A stretch of 64,000 nt of DNA from assembly GCF_963678635.1 (NCBI RefSeq), contig NC_087064.1, positions 48,655,346-48,719,345 of the forward strand, in the 5' to 3' direction. The DNA comes from Symsagittifera roscoffensis (Eukaryota; Xenacoelomorpha; Acoela; Convolutidae). Below the pieces are notes generated by a model, which was given only the letters and a program-made list of their open reading frames with translations, searched no databases and had not been told where the DNA came from. Positions 20,384 through 31,982 of the stretch are shown piece by piece. A program made the position numbers and the translations under genes. Positions within the stretch are counted from its first letter, which is position 1, and each line of letters opens with the position of its first letter.

Positions 20384-21704
20384 AAGAATCATGGACCCTG
20401 AGAGGAAGTATGAAAAGAAACCAATTAACAAAATCCTGATTAACTAAACAAAGTTGCCAATTTTCCAAGATCGGAAGGTTAGGTTCAAACCACGTCAGGC
20501 TGTAATAGCGAGTAAGATGAGGAACCTGAATGAGCTTAGCAACAATAGACAGGTGTGTCTGGTTCCCAATCCAAACATTAAAAGCTCAGCTAATTTAGGA
20601 AGACGCTTCTCACTCACTCAGAGCGGACTGTGTGTGAGTCCGTTCATGAACACAGAGGCAACAACAGTGACGATACAAAGAGGCAAGAAACTTGGCTACG
20701 CATTGCCCCCGAGCACGGAGTATCGGAGTGTGGAGAACTTCAAAAAACATGAAGTAACTGAATACCCCTTACATGCCAGCCAAGAATGCATTTTGAAGAG
20801 AATAAGTGAATTAAAGTCTTCTAAAAAGCTGTTGAAAGGCAATTTAACAGACAAGGAGTTAGACTCGCTCAGAGCGGTGTTAAATCGGAACGCAGACGTT
20901 TTTTCGAAGCACAAGGCTGACATAGGCTGCTGCAATTTTGTAGAACACGAGATATAAATAGAACAGGGCTCAGTACCTCATAGAGAGGGAGCTAGGAGGA
21001 TGACCCCACACAAGTCTGAAGAATGCAGAAAGGAGATTGAAATATTAATGGAATACGACATGATCGAACCGTCGAAGTCCCCGTGGGCTTGCGGCGTATT
21101 CATGGCAAAAAAAGAGAGGGGGCAACTTAGGTTTTGTTGTGATTTCCGCTACCTGAATGCGGCAACGATAAAGGACGCACACCCGATTCCCCGCATCGAC
21201 GAGAGCCTATCCAAGTTAGGGGATGCAAAATTCTTCACGACGTTGGATTTGTGCTCTGCGTTCTAGCAAGAGACCCTCACAAAACAAGATCGAGAGAAGA
21301 CAGGCTTTGCGTGTGAACTGGGGCTGTACCAGTGGAAAAGAATGACATTTGGACTATGCAATGCGACGGCTACGTTCCAACGATCAATGGCTCAGGCACT
21401 CACGAATGTAAATGAAAAGTATGGCAACCTCATAATGTGTTATTTTGATGACGTGGTCATCGCGACACCAACGCTGGAGCACCATATAAGGAGACTAGAC
21501 AACGTCTTTAGTTGCATGAAACACGCTGGTCTGAAGTGCAAACCTTCAAAGTGCGAAATCCTGAGAGACTCAATCAAGTATCTGGGTCGCCTTGTAAATA
21601 AACACGGGGTCAGACCGGACCCCGAAGCGGTTGAAGCGGTTCTGACACGGAAAGCAACGAAGACCGACACGCAATTGATGAGCTTTCTCGGATTCGCTAA
21701 CTAG
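20384..21704 (+). pseudogene. Family-A gypsy reverse transcriptase
   Basis: Frame 3 encodes a complete-looking Ty3/gypsy RT. The motifs are PSKSPWACGVFMAKKERGQL with CCDFRYLN, FFTTLDLCSAF (motif A Asp), MTFGLCNATATFQRSMAQAL (motif B), MCYFDDVVIATP (YxDD catalytic box) and KPSKCEILRDSIKYLG. It is interrupted by in-frame stops near 20445, at 20955-20957, 21264-21266 (TAG directly after motif A) and 21702-21704, but has few frame changes. Position and order (protease, RT, RNase H, integrase) are those of a gypsy pol. Confidence 0.85.
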
Positions 21705-22654
21705 TAACGAGAGTTTATCAAGGGCTATGCTGACAAGATATATCCCATGCAGAGGTTGACGCGAAATAAAGGCAAACATTTCTGCTTGACTGACAAGGCT
21801 CAGGTCTCCTTTGAGAATATTAAGCGCAAACTGTGCGATGCTCTGGTCCTCGGCATGCCGACAGAAAAGGGGATGTTTGTACTAGACACAGATGCATAAA
21901 TAGTTGCGATATCAGGCATTCCTCAACAGGAACAGGAGGGAATGGGAGGACTGTTCTCAGACCAATAGCTTACGGAAGCAAAATCGTTAGCGACACTGAA
22001 ATGAAATACAGTGCACCAAAGGCGGAGATGTTCGCGGTGATCACTTTCGTTGAAAAATACAGAGCCTACTTAGGGAGGGCTCGATCCAAGTTGCACGTGG
22101 ACAGTCGTGCTCTTGCCTGGCTGAAGACCTATTCAATGGACCAAAGTTACATTGGTCGTTGGATCGTGCGCCTGGACGAATACCACATGATCATAGAGCA
22201 TCGAACGCAAGACAAACACCACAATGCCGACAGCCTCAGCAAAAGGACAGAATTTTATGAGCGACTGGAAGAGAAGCAAGCCAACCAAGCAGAAATTAAG
22301 GATGGATTTTCTTTCCTGGACAAAGAGACCTACGACAAACTACCACTCACCAGGTGGCTCGACAAATCTGAGCACGCCATACCAGGTTACCCTGAACTTC
22401 CCGTGGAGACGGCTGATGAGATAAAATGGTTGGCGAAAGGTGAGCCGGTTCCGTTGGATTTGCTAGTTCGATCAAACGTGGTGCAACAAGAACTGACCAG
22501 GCTGGGTATCAGCAGCATAGCCCTACTGAACAAGACGGTGAACGTGGCACCGGATGTCATGTTGAAACTCCGTGACCTGCTTTACAGAGAGGTTGAACGG
22601 CATGACCATGAACGGATGGAAACGATAATGCTGCAGACAAGCTTAAAATATTAG
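21705..22654 (+). pseudogene. Family-A RNase H and pol spacer
   Basis: RNase H removes the RNA strand during cDNA synthesis. Frame 3 starts with FIKGYADKIYPMQRLTRNKG and FVLDTDA (first catalytic Asp), then TAA at about 21897. Near 21950 it passes to frame 2: RPIAYGSKIVSDTEMKYSAP, EMFAVITFVEKYRAYLG, LHVDSRALAWLKTYSMDQSY, EHRTQDKHHNADSLSKR. The spacer to integrase follows (to 22654). Relative to the second copy (27155 on) about 480 bp of spacer are missing at about 22624. The TAA after DTDA is shared with the second copy, so it predates the duplication. Confidence 0.8.
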
Positions 22655-22656
22655 CA

Positions 22657-23931
22657 GTGTCGAAACGTCCGAATAGGTTACTTCCGCATGCTACGGTCGT
22701 CCGTACCAACCTGGAGCCGTCAATGCAAGAGGCAACACCCTTGAAAAAGATATGGTGCGTTAAGCTGAAGGATGATGCACCAGAGATAGTTAGCGGACAA
22801 CTAAACGTGATAAAGACGTATCTGAAAGCCAATTACCGACTGTCGGACCTCTTAAGTGCTCAGCAAATTGATAGAATGACGAGTATCCTAAAAAAATGGA
22901 TCGAAAATAGAGCACCTGACAAAGGTGTTTCGGAAGAAGACAGCTACAAGATCCGAAAGCAGTTTTATTTAAAGAGAAAAGATCTGTTGTACTTGAATAA
23001 AGAAATGATCGTGGCCTGCAAACGCAAGGAGGAAGACAAAGTCCTTTACAAATAAATTTCGATAGTGCTACCGCAGTTGTATCAGACCGAATTGCTATTT
23101 CGTTCACATGATCAGATGGGCCATCAAGGCGTGGACAAAATGTACAATAGGATACAGAAACGGTTCGAATGGCCTAGTTTGAAGAAGGCCTGTGAAAAAA
23201 GGATCTCTGCATGCTTGTCATGTCATCAAGGGAAGGACCCCAGGAAATTGAGGTTTCCGCTGCAGTCAATAGAGTCATCAGGGTTCAACGAGGTGGTGCA
23301 AATTGATCATCAGAAGATATGCATGACAGCCATGGTCTACAATCAAGTGCTGGTAATGATTGATCATTTCACGAAATAAGCAGAGGCAGCACCCTGCATG
23401 ACAGCATCAGTGGAGGAAACGTGCGATCACTTGATAAATGTATGGATAGCGAGACACGGCTGCCCCATCACATTCCAATCAGACAATGGCAAAGCATTCG
23501 TGGGTGATCTCACGAAGGAGTTAATGAAGAGATCACAAGTGGCACAGGCCCACTCGACCACTTATCACTCACAAACAAATGACCTAGTTGAAAGGCAGAA
23601 TCGCACGTTAGTGTCCATGTTGAGAGTTAATTGGTCACGATACATGGACGACTGGGATAGATATTTGGCGCAAGTGATGGGCGCTTATAACAGCACAGAG
23701 CATTCCACCACAGGAATAAGCCCGCACATGATGTTGACCGGTCACGAGAAAGCACTTCCATTAACTTTCTTCTACCCTGAGTAAGAAGAAAAGAAAACAG
23801 CACCACAAACGTACGTTCGTGATGTGATCAGGAGGCAACAGGAACTTAATGATTTATGCAAGAGGAACACGCAGCAGGCTCAAATTAGACAGAAACGAAG
23901 ATTTGATAAAAGGACAGCGGGTGCAAAAGCC
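22657..23931 (+). pseudogene. Family-A integrase, copy 2
   Basis: Frame 1 carries a near-complete gypsy integrase. It has an N-terminal extension, the HHCC zinc domain (HDQMGHQGVDKMYNRIQKRF and CLSCHQGKD), the first Asp in VVQIDHQKICMTAMVYNQVL, the second in FQSDNGKAFVGD, and Glu in NDLVERQNR. Three in-frame TAA codons lie at 23053-23055, 23377-23379 and 23782-23784. At about 23930, before the end of the C-terminal domain, the sequence jumps back to NRIQKRF, starting a tandem repeat of itself. Confidence 0.85.
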
Positions 23932-24735
23932 AATGTACAATAGGATACAGAAACGGTTCGAATGGCCTAGTTTAAAGAAGGCCTGTGAAAAATGGATCTC
24001 TGCATGCTTGTCATGTCATCAAGGGAAGGACCCCAGGAAATTGAGGTTTCCGCTGCAGTCAATAGAGTCATCAGGGTTCAACGAGGTGGTGCAAATTGAT
24101 CATCAGAAGATATGCATGACAGCCATGGTCTACAATCAAGTGCTGGTAATGATTGATCATTTCACGAAATAAGCAGAGGCAGCACCCTGCATGACAACAT
24201 CAGTGGAGGAAACGTGCGATCACTTGATAAATGTATGGATAGCGAGACACGGCTGCCCCATCACATTCCAATCAGACAATGGCAAAGCATTCGTGGGTGA
24301 TCTCACAAAGGAGTTAATGAAGAGATCACAAGTGGCACAGGCCCACTCGACCACTTATCACTCACAAACAAATGACCTAGTTGAAAGGCAGAATCGCACG
24401 TTAGTGTCCATGTTGAGAGTTAATTGGTCACGATACATGGACGACTGGGATAGACATTTGGCGCAAGTGATGGGCGCTTATAACAGCACAGAGCATTCCA
24501 CCACAGGAATAAGCACGCACATGATGTTGACCGGTCACGAGAAAGCACTTCCATTAACTTTCTTCTACCCTGAGTAAGAAGAAAAGAAAACAGCACCACA
24601 AACGTACGTTCGTGATGTGATCAGGAGGCAACAGGAACTTAATGATTTATGCAAGAGGAACACGCAGCAGGCTCAAATTAGACAGAAACGAAGATTTGAT
24701 AAAAGAACAGCGGATCAAAAACCTACTCAGTCGGA
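23932..24735 (+). pseudogene. Family-A integrase, copy 3 (tandem duplicate)
   Basis: A near-identical 793-base tandem repeat of 23140-23930, starting inside the zinc domain and carrying the same TAA stops (after DHFTK and after FFYPE). It differs by a handful of substitutions (for example Arg to Trp before ISACLSC). After QKRRFDKRTA it continues to YSVGDYVWVIQ, the integrase C-terminal module, at about 24723-24755, where it runs into capsid-gene sequence. Confidence 0.85.
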
Positions 24736-24744
24736 GATTATGTC

Positions 24745-25334
24745 TGGGTAATTCAGGAACTTGAAATGGAATCTGGAAAGAGAACCTGCTCAATACAATT
24801 ACATGGAAACTATAGCAAGAACCTTTATCATACCATCTCGTCATCATAACCAATTCATACACGAAAAAATTTTCAATAACGCTTCAATAAGAAGTGTAGC
24901 TGTTGTCATGAATACAAATTCAGCTGTTGCAGGATTTTTTTATGAAAACACTTTCAGCTATCCGCTACTTCATTTGAGAGAGTTTAGAATTTTTTGGGGT
25001 GGAAGAGCAATTGTTTCATTAGATACAACTTCTCCTTGTCGTCCTTATGTTACAACAATGAAAGCATTGCAGTTTAAAGAAGATTTCCCAGCTCTTCCTA
25101 TTGAAGATTTTCAATCCTTATACTCTTGTTTTGACTTGAATTCGCTACAGGATGCAGTTGAACAGTCCAGAACTAAGTGGAGAAAGTCTGAGATTAGAAA
25201 TGTTTTTCCAATTTCTCTTGAAGCAAGTAACGGAAGTGATAGTCTTGGGAGAAAGACTATCAAATGTTCAAATTGACAAATTCGGATTAGTCGCTAAAAA
25301 GGTTCAAACTTTTGGAATTTTCAGGTTCGCATAA
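24745..25334 (+). pseudogene. Polinton/Maverick-type major capsid protein, C-terminal part, copy 1
   Basis: The frame at 24761-25276 encodes IPSRHHNQFIHEKIFNNAS, VVMNTNSAVAGFFYENTFSY, LREFRIFWGGRAIVSLDTTS, RPYVTTMKALQFKEDF and SLYSCFDLNSLQDAVEQ. A frame change near 25150 brings LRLEMFFQFLLKQVTEVIVL and GERLSNVQIDKFGLVAKKVQ. This pattern matches my knowledge of the C-terminal half of the double-jelly-roll capsid protein of Polintons/adintoviruses, annotated in many animal genomes as F54H12.2-like. The N-terminal half is absent; the frame begins right at the gypsy integrase junction. It is a dead virus-derived fragment. Annotation by recognition only. Confidence 0.7.
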
Positions 25335-25604
25335 AAATATTGTAAATTTCTTGGGACTTTTCATTGTTATTTTCTCTGTACTATCTATTTTGTTTTTCTT
25401 CAGACTTAAAATTACAGGAAAAGCAGAAAATGAATGCTGTTTGATTGAAATCTAGATTGTAAGGCAGTATTCAATAGTCTCTGTCCAGTAAATAAGGCTT
25501 GTGTATGGTACTTTGTTGATTCAATACCTTAATGCGTGTAAGTCATTAATCTAACTTTTTCATCCCAAATTACACTATCAAATTATAGATTTCTTTGTTT
25601 CTTA

Positions 25605-25985
25605 GATGTAAATCAGCTAACAATTGCAAAAATGGTTGATATTTCACTTCTGCCAATTATTGAAAGAATTCCTGAACTCAGATTCAAGTAGAAGGGTTCT
25701 TACCCCTCTAATAAAGTACCTCAAAAAACAAAATACCCTTTTGCAATCATCAAATCAGCTCCAAGCAATGATAGAAGAGAACACTGGATTGTGATAGCTC
25801 CATTGAAGAAAACTTACAAATTTTATGATTCTTTGGGTCAAAAAAGAACAACTTATTCCTTTCTAACAAAAAAGTATTCGCGAATGGTTCCCAGAAAACT
25901 ACAAAAAATTGATAATTTGTGTGGTTTTTACGCAATTTATTCAGCTTTTCTTCTTTTTAATTTTCTACCAAAAAAAGTTAAATAA
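25605..25985 (+). pseudogene. Polinton-type adenain-like cysteine protease, copy 1
   Basis: Adenain-like proteases mature Polinton and adenovirus capsids. From about 25632 frame 3 encodes VDISLLPIIERIPELRF, a TAG at 25689-25691, then REHWIVIAPLKKTYKFYDSL with the catalytic His-Trp and Asp region. LQKIDNLCGFYAIYSAFLLF supplies the Gln and nucleophile Cys, and the stop is near 25983. The His...Asp...Gln...Cys order fits the family. The N-terminus is short for the family, and the TAG breaks it. It lies just downstream of the capsid fragment, as in Polintons. Confidence 0.65.
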
Positions 25986-26813
25986 TTTTCATGATGTGCA
26001 TTTTATGAATTTTATAAGTAATTTTTAAGTAAATATGTAGTTTATTATTTGTAAAAGTAAATTATGGCAGTAAATTTACTATACGATGCAGTGATTCATA
26101 TACTGTCTTTGTAATTTAATTATTTTTCTCTAAAGATACTCATTTTTTTGAAGTTCCAGTAGGTTGCAGGATAGTTCCAGGTAGACCCTCCCACCCCCTC
26201 TCCCCACTTTAGCTCCATCCAACATCTACTACTTCTAGTGTATACTGGTATTTGCGAGTTAAGAAGGAGAACGACTGGCTGCTAAGTTACAGTTAAATTG
26301 TTCTGTTGATGAAACTATAAAGTTTGAGTTATACAATTTATAATAAGGGTTAGTTATGGATTACGACTGGTTAGTGAGAAATATTTTAACAGAGATAGTT
26401 AAACCAATAAGATAATTGGATATAAATACTAGTTTTAAACTGGATCCACCCCCCGGCGCTTAGAATTTTTTCAATTTTAATGTTTATTGTAGTGAAGGAT
26501 GGATGGTGATATTCTTTAATTCTTAGAGTAAATTTGTTTGATGCTGTGGCTGCGTGAATGAGAAAAAAAACAGTTGCTCGTGTTGTGGAGTAGTTGTGTT
26601 CATAGAGAGGACGGTACAGTCAATCGTTCTTCTCAAGTGGGTCTCGTGTATTTGGACCGTGTTAAGTGATCGAGTTAGGGTTTCAGATTTATGCAATGAT
26701 AAGTTGATTTCATTAAGTAAGAGCGAGACTAGGTGAATTCTCGACTGTTCATCGAAAAGCGAGAAGGGGTTTGACGTTTCTGTGAGAAGCGCCAGGTGAC
26801 GAGAAATCGTACG
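25986..26813. other. Non-coding tail of the first gypsy-Polinton unit
   Basis: A+T-rich, no supported gene. 26186-26812 (starting near CCCTCCCACCCCCTC) is repeated almost unchanged at 30848-31490, marking it as part of the duplicated unit. At 26808-26815 the sequence CGTACGT is joined directly to family-A RT sequence (CACCATATAAGGAGACTAGA), the head-to-tail boundary of the tandem duplication. Confidence 0.7.
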
Positions 26814-28275
26814 TTAGCACCATATAAGGAGACTAGACGAGGTCTTTAGTTGCATCAAACAAGCTGGTCTGAAGTGCAAACCTTCAAAGTGCGAAATCCT
26901 GAGAGACTCAATCAAGTATCTGGGTCGCCTTGTAAATAAACACGGGGTCAGACCGGACCCCGAAGCGGTTGAAGCGGTTTGAGAATATTAAGCGAAAACT
27001 GTGCGATGCTCCGGTCCTCGGCATGCCGACGGAAAAGGGGATGTTTATACTAGATACAGATGCATAAATAGTTGCGATATCAGGCATACCTCAACAAGTA
27101 CAGGAGTGGAATGGGAGGACTGTTCTCAGACCAACAGCTTACGGAAGCAAAATCGTGAGCGACACTGAAATGAAATACGGTGCACCAAAGGCGGAGATGT
27201 TCGCGGTGATCACTTTCGTTGAAAAATACAGAGCCTACTTAGGGAGGGCTCGATCCAGGTTGCACGTGGACAGTCGTGCTCTTGCCTGGCTGAAGACCTA
27301 TTCAATGGACCAAAGTTACATTGGTCGTTGGATCGTGCGCCTGGACGAATACCACATGACCATAGAGCATCGAACGCAAGACAAACACCACAATGCCGAC
27401 AGCCTCAGCAAAAGGACAGAATTTTATGAGCGACTGGAAGAGAAGCAAGCCAACCAAGCAGAAATTAAGGATGGATTTTCTTTCCTGGACAAAGAGACCT
27501 ACGACAAACTACCACTCACCAGGTGGCTCGACAAATCTGAGCACGCCATACCAGGTTACCCTGAACTTCCCGTGGAGACGGCTGATGAGATAAAATGGTT
27601 GGCGAAAGGTGAGCCGGTTCCGTTGGATTTGCTAGTTCGATCAAACGTGGTGCAACAAGAACTGACCAGGCTGGGTATCAGCAGCATAGCCCTACTGAAC
27701 AAGACGGTGAACGTGGCACCGGATGTCATGTTGAAACTCCGTGACCTGCTTTACAGAGAGGTTGAACGGCATGACCATGAACGGATGGAAACCATGCAGA
27801 GGCTGACAATCACAGAAAAAACGGAAAAGAGACCAGTAGCGATTCGGAGTCGGGACGTTGAACTGGATTGCCGATCGATAGTGAATCAGTTAGTGAGTTC
27901 GATTCCGAAAGTTGTCCCTCTGAGAACTTCGTTGACTTATCCGGGCAGACAATGTCGAAGCGACCAAGGGACAGAATGTTGTCCGGGGAGTCGACTTCAG
28001 AGCGACCAAGGGACAGAATTTTGTCCGGGGAGTCGACAAACATCACAAACAAATCAGAAGACGATGATGCAGAATCCATCGGCTCAACTGATGACTCGCA
28101 GTCTCAGCTGTCTCAGCCTTGGGAGAATGGGTCAGAAACTAAATCCAATTCTGACGTCTCAGAAATCGCGATTCAATATTTGCTAGTAGAATGGAAGCAG
28201 CGTGGGCTGGATAGAGAAATGCATCAAGACCCAGACCGAGACCGATATAGCTCCGATGAGGAGGGCACAGTAATT
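26814..28275 (+). pseudogene. Family-A RT end, RNase H and spacer, second copy
   Basis: Begins with a 170-bp piece of RT (match to 21482-21640), skips about 165 bp, then runs through RNase H: the DTDA-TAA site near 27064 as in copy 1, MSDTEMKYGAPKAEMFAVIT, LHVDSRALAWLKTYSMDQSY and DKHHNADSLSKR. The long frame 27155-28186 includes a spacer absent from copy 1. It is rich in Ser/Asp/Glu in frame 1 (for example RPRDRMLSGESTSERPRD with a 45-base internal repeat near 27950-28030). Confidence 0.8.
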
Positions 28276-28956
28276 GATAATGCTGCAGACAAGCTTAAAA
28301 TATTAGCAGTGTCGAAACGTCCGAATAGGTTACTTCCGCATGCTACGGTCGTCCGTACCAACCTGGAGCCGTCAATGCAAGAGGCAACACCCTTGAAAAA
28401 GATATGGTGCGTTAAGCTGAAGGATGATGCACCAGAGATAGTTAGCGGACAACTAAACGTGATAAAGACGTATCTGAAAGCCAATTACCGACTGTCGGAC
28501 CTCTTAAGTGCTCAGCAAATTGATAGAATGACGAGTATCCTAAAAAAATGGATCGAAAATGGAGCACCTGACAAAGGTGTTTCGGAAGAAGACAGCTACA
28601 AGATCCGAAAGCAGTTTTATTTAAAGAGAAAAGATCTGTTGTACTTGAATAAAGAAATGATCGTGGCCTGCAAACGCAAGGAGGAAGACAAAGTCCTTTA
28701 CAAATAAATTTCGATAGTGCTACCGCAGTTGTATCAGACCGAATTGCTATTTCGTTCACATGATCAGATGGGCCATCAAGGCGTGGACAAAATGTACAAT
28801 AGGATACAGAAACGGTTCGAATGGCCTAGTTTGAAGAAGGCCTGTGAAAAAAGGATCTCTGCATGCTTGTCATGTCATCAAGGGAAGGACCCCAGGAAAT
28901 TGAGGTTTCCGCTGCAGTCAATAGAGTCATCAGGGTTCCCAGACTCAGTCGGAGAT
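27868..28956 (+). pseudogene. Family-A integrase, copy 4, N-terminal part
   Basis: Frame 1 from 27868 gives the acidic spacer and then the integrase N-terminal extension (KRPNRLLPHATVVRTNLEPS) to TAA at 28705-28707, shared with copy 2 at 23053. The zinc domain (HDQMGHQGVDKMYNRIQKRF, CLSCHQGKDPRKLRFPLQSI) follows to about 28938. The whole catalytic core is then missing: SIESSGF is joined directly to DSVGDYVWVIQ of the C-terminal module. The copy cannot be functional. Confidence 0.8.
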
Positions 28957-29550
28957 TATGTCTGGGTAATTCAGGAACTTCAAATGGAATCTGGAAAGAG
29001 AACCTGCTCAATACAATTACATGGAAACTATAGCAAGAACATTTATCATACCATCTCGTCATAACCAATTCATACACGAAAAAATTTTCAATAACGCTTC
29101 AATAAGAAGTGTAGCTGTTATCATGAATACAAATTCAGCTGTTGCAGGATTTTTTTATGAAAACACTTTCAGCTATCCGCTATTTGATTTGAGAGAGTTC
29201 AGAATTTTTTGGGGTGGAAGAGCAATTGTTTCATTAGATACAACTTCTCCTTGTCGTCCTTATGTTACAAAAATGAAAGCAATGCAGTTTAACGAAGATT
29301 TCACAGCTCTTCCTATTGAAGATTTTCAATCCTTATACTCTTGTTTTTGACTTTAATTCGCTACAGGATGCAGTTGAACAGTCCAGAACTAAGTGGAGAA
29401 AGTCTGAGATTAGAAATGTTTTTCCAATTTCTCTTGAAGCAAGTAACGGAAGTGATAGTCTTGGGAGAAAGACTATCAATTGTTCAAATTGACAAATTCG
29501 GATTAGTCGCTAAAAAGGTTCAAATTTTTGGAATTTTCAGGTTCGTATAA
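28957..29550 (+). pseudogene. Polinton-type capsid protein, C-terminal part, copy 2
   Basis: A second copy of 24745-25334 with the same fusion to the integrase end. Frame 2 (29021-29350) has IPSRHNQFIHEKIFNNASIR and LREFRIFWGGRAIVSLDTTS, stopped by an extra T near 29345. Frame 1 (29341-29550) has LRLEMFFQFLLKQVTEVIVL and QIDKFGLVAKKVQIFG. The two copies differ by scattered substitutions only, so the duplication is fairly recent relative to the decay. Confidence 0.7.
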
Positions 29551-29817
29551 AAATATTGTAACTTTCTTGGGACTTTTCATTGTCATTTTCTCTGTACTAT
29601 CTATTTTGTTTTTCTTCAGACTTAAAATTCCAGGAAAAGCAGAAAATGAATGCTGTTTGATTGAAATCTAGATTGTAAGGCAGTATTCAATAGTCTCTGT
29701 CCAGTAAATAAGGCTTGTGTATGGTACTTTGTTGATTCAATACCCTAATGCGTGTAAGTCATTAATCTAACTTTTTCATCCCAAATTACACTATCAAACT
29801 ATAGATTTCGTTGTTTC

Positions 29818-30200
29818 TTGGATGTAAATCAGCTAACAATTGCAAAAATGGTTGATATTTCACTTCTGCAAATTATTGAAAGAATTCCTGAACTCAGATT
29901 CAAGAAGAAGGGTTCTTACCCCTCTGATAAAGTACCTCAAAAAACAAAATACCCTTTTGCAATCATCAAATCAGCTCCAAGCAATGATAGAAGAGAACAC
30001 TGGATTGTGATAGCTCCATTGAAAAAAACTTACAAATTTTTTATGATTCTTTGGGTCGAAAAAGAACAACTTATTCCTTTCTAACAAAAAAGTATTCGCG
30101 AATGGTTCCCAGAAAACTACAAAAAATTGATAATTTGTGTGGTTTTTACGCAATTTATTCAGCTTTTCTTCTTTTTAATTTTCTACCAAAAAAAGTTAAA
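29818..30200 (+). pseudogene. Polinton-type adenain-like protease, copy 2
   Basis: Copy of 25605-25985. The TAG present in copy 1 is a lysine codon here, but a two-base expansion of a T run near 30038-30045 shifts the frame after REHWIVIAPLKKTYKF, giving an early end at 30084. The nucleophile region (NLCGFYAIYSAF) is present downstream in another frame. So the two copies are broken at different places. Confidence 0.65.
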
Positions 30201-31852
30201 TAATTTTCATGATGTGCAAATAATCATGCATGATGTGCATGAATTTTGTAAGTAATTTTATGTAAATATGTAGTTTGTTATTTGTAAGTGTAAATTATGG
30301 CAGTAAATTTACTATACGATGAAGTGATTCATATACTGTCTTTGTAATTTAATTATTTTTCTCTCAAAAAACTCATTTTTTTGAAATTCCAGTAGGTTGC
30401 AGCATAGTTCCAGTTAGATGTTTCAAACATAGGATTATCTAATAAACTAGTTCATAGGTTAAATTTTAACAAATCTTTTTTAGTTTTGAACTTTTTTTTT
30501 CGAACATTTTTTGTTTAAAAAACTCTCAATTTTTACCCGAAAACTCTTACCATTGACTTACCATGCACCAAAAAAACAATTACACAACATTTATTACACA
30601 ACCTACACGTAATTAAGCTTTGATAAATAACAATTAGATTACGGGCGCCGAATGTTTTGCGATAAAAAGTTGGACGTTTCCACGCAAAATCCAAAAAAAA
30701 CTGTTTTTCTTACAATTATCTTACCATCACACAAAACATGAAATACCATTGGTATTCTGTATCCTAATACATTGTAGAACCTATACTCAATGTTAATACA
30801 TTGCTATGTGAACGGATGATCTATTCCCTATCTTAAAACAGGGGTGTCACCCTCCCACCCCCTCCCCGCCCCCCACTTTAGCTCCATCCAACATCTACTA
30901 CTTCTAGTGTATACTGGTATTTGCGAGTTAAGAAGGAGAACGACTGGCTGCTAAGTTAAAGTTATTTTGTTCTGTTGATGAAATTATAAAGTTTGAGTTA
31001 TACAATTTATAGTAAGTGTTAGTTATGGATTACGACTGGTTAGTGAGAAATATTTTAACAGAGATAGTTTAACCAATAAAATAATTGGATATAAATACTA
31101 GTTTTAAACTGGATCCACCCCCCGGCGCTTAGAAATTTTTTCAATTTTAATGTTTATTGTAGTGAAGGATGGATGGTGAGACTCTTTAATTCTTAGACTA
31201 AATTTGTTTGATGCTGTGGCTGCGTGAATGAGAAAAAAAAACAGTTGCTCGTGTTGTGGAGTAGTTGTCTTCATAGAGAGGACGGTACAGTCGTTCGTTC
31301 TTCTCAAGTAGGTCTCGTGTATTTGGACCGTGTTAAGTGATCGAGTTAGGATTTCAGATTTATGCAATGATGTGTTGATTTCATTAAGTAAGAGCGAGAC
31401 TACGTGCATTCTCGACTGTTCATCGAAAAGCGAGAAGGGGTTTGACGTTCCTGTGAGAAGCGCCAGGTGACGAGAAATCGTACGTGAGAACAACATTGAG
31501 TGGCCTTTGTTGATCTTCAATGGGTATCTTTCCTGCGATTTTGGATCCAAACTTTAAATCATGTGAGGGTTGTGACTTCGGCAGCAAACCAATAGATTTG
31601 CCCTTCCAGAATAGAAAGAGTGCGTGAAATTTGGGCGAGTGAATATCAATTGTTTGAGTTCTGTAAAAGAAGCACACATAAACTATTGGTGCTCAATTAT
31701 TTAGTTTCCTTTATTAATTTAATACTTCAATTCTGAATTTTGTTACAGAATTATCAACTTATCCCGTGTACATTGATTATTTTTTTTGCACCGGAACAGT
31801 TTATATTACATAGTTAGGAGTATGAATCAGAAGTTGAAAAAGGTTTTTAATT
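30201..31852. other. Non-coding tail of the second unit and unique flank
   Basis: 30201-30410 matches the first unit. 30415-30845 is extra sequence not in the first copy, possibly an insertion ending near CAGGGGTGTCACCCTCC. 30848-31490 repeats 26186-26812. From 31490 the sequence is unique. Minus-strand frames at 31104-31677 are open but I recognise nothing in them and do not call a gene. Confidence 0.5.
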
Positions 31853-31894
31853 TTATTTTTTATCTGATTCTCTTAGATGATTGCTGGAAGGAAT
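31853..31894 (-). CDS. Candidate host gene, terminal exon
   Basis: On the minus strand TTTATTTCTAG (good acceptor) precedes an exon reading IPSSNHLRESDKK and a TAA stop at 31853-31855. It keeps the phase of the upstream exon 31983-32140 across an 88-base intron (31895-31982, GTAAGT to CTAG). AATAAA overlaps the stop region. Short, but the matched phase and consensus splice sites make it credible. Confidence 0.45.
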   Translation of the reverse strand: MPSSNHLRESDKK

Positions 31895-31982
31895 CTAGAA
31901 ATAAAAGTTGAAACACACGTGTAGAAACGGTAAGTTTTTTAATTTTTTTTGTGTTAGTAATAACCATGAAAAGTTTACTTAC

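Noticed and set aside
31104-31677. Minus-strand frames of 148 and 85 codons
   Set aside because: No recognisable motif, the larger one overlaps a duplicated non-coding segment, and the two are in different frames without splice signals I trust.
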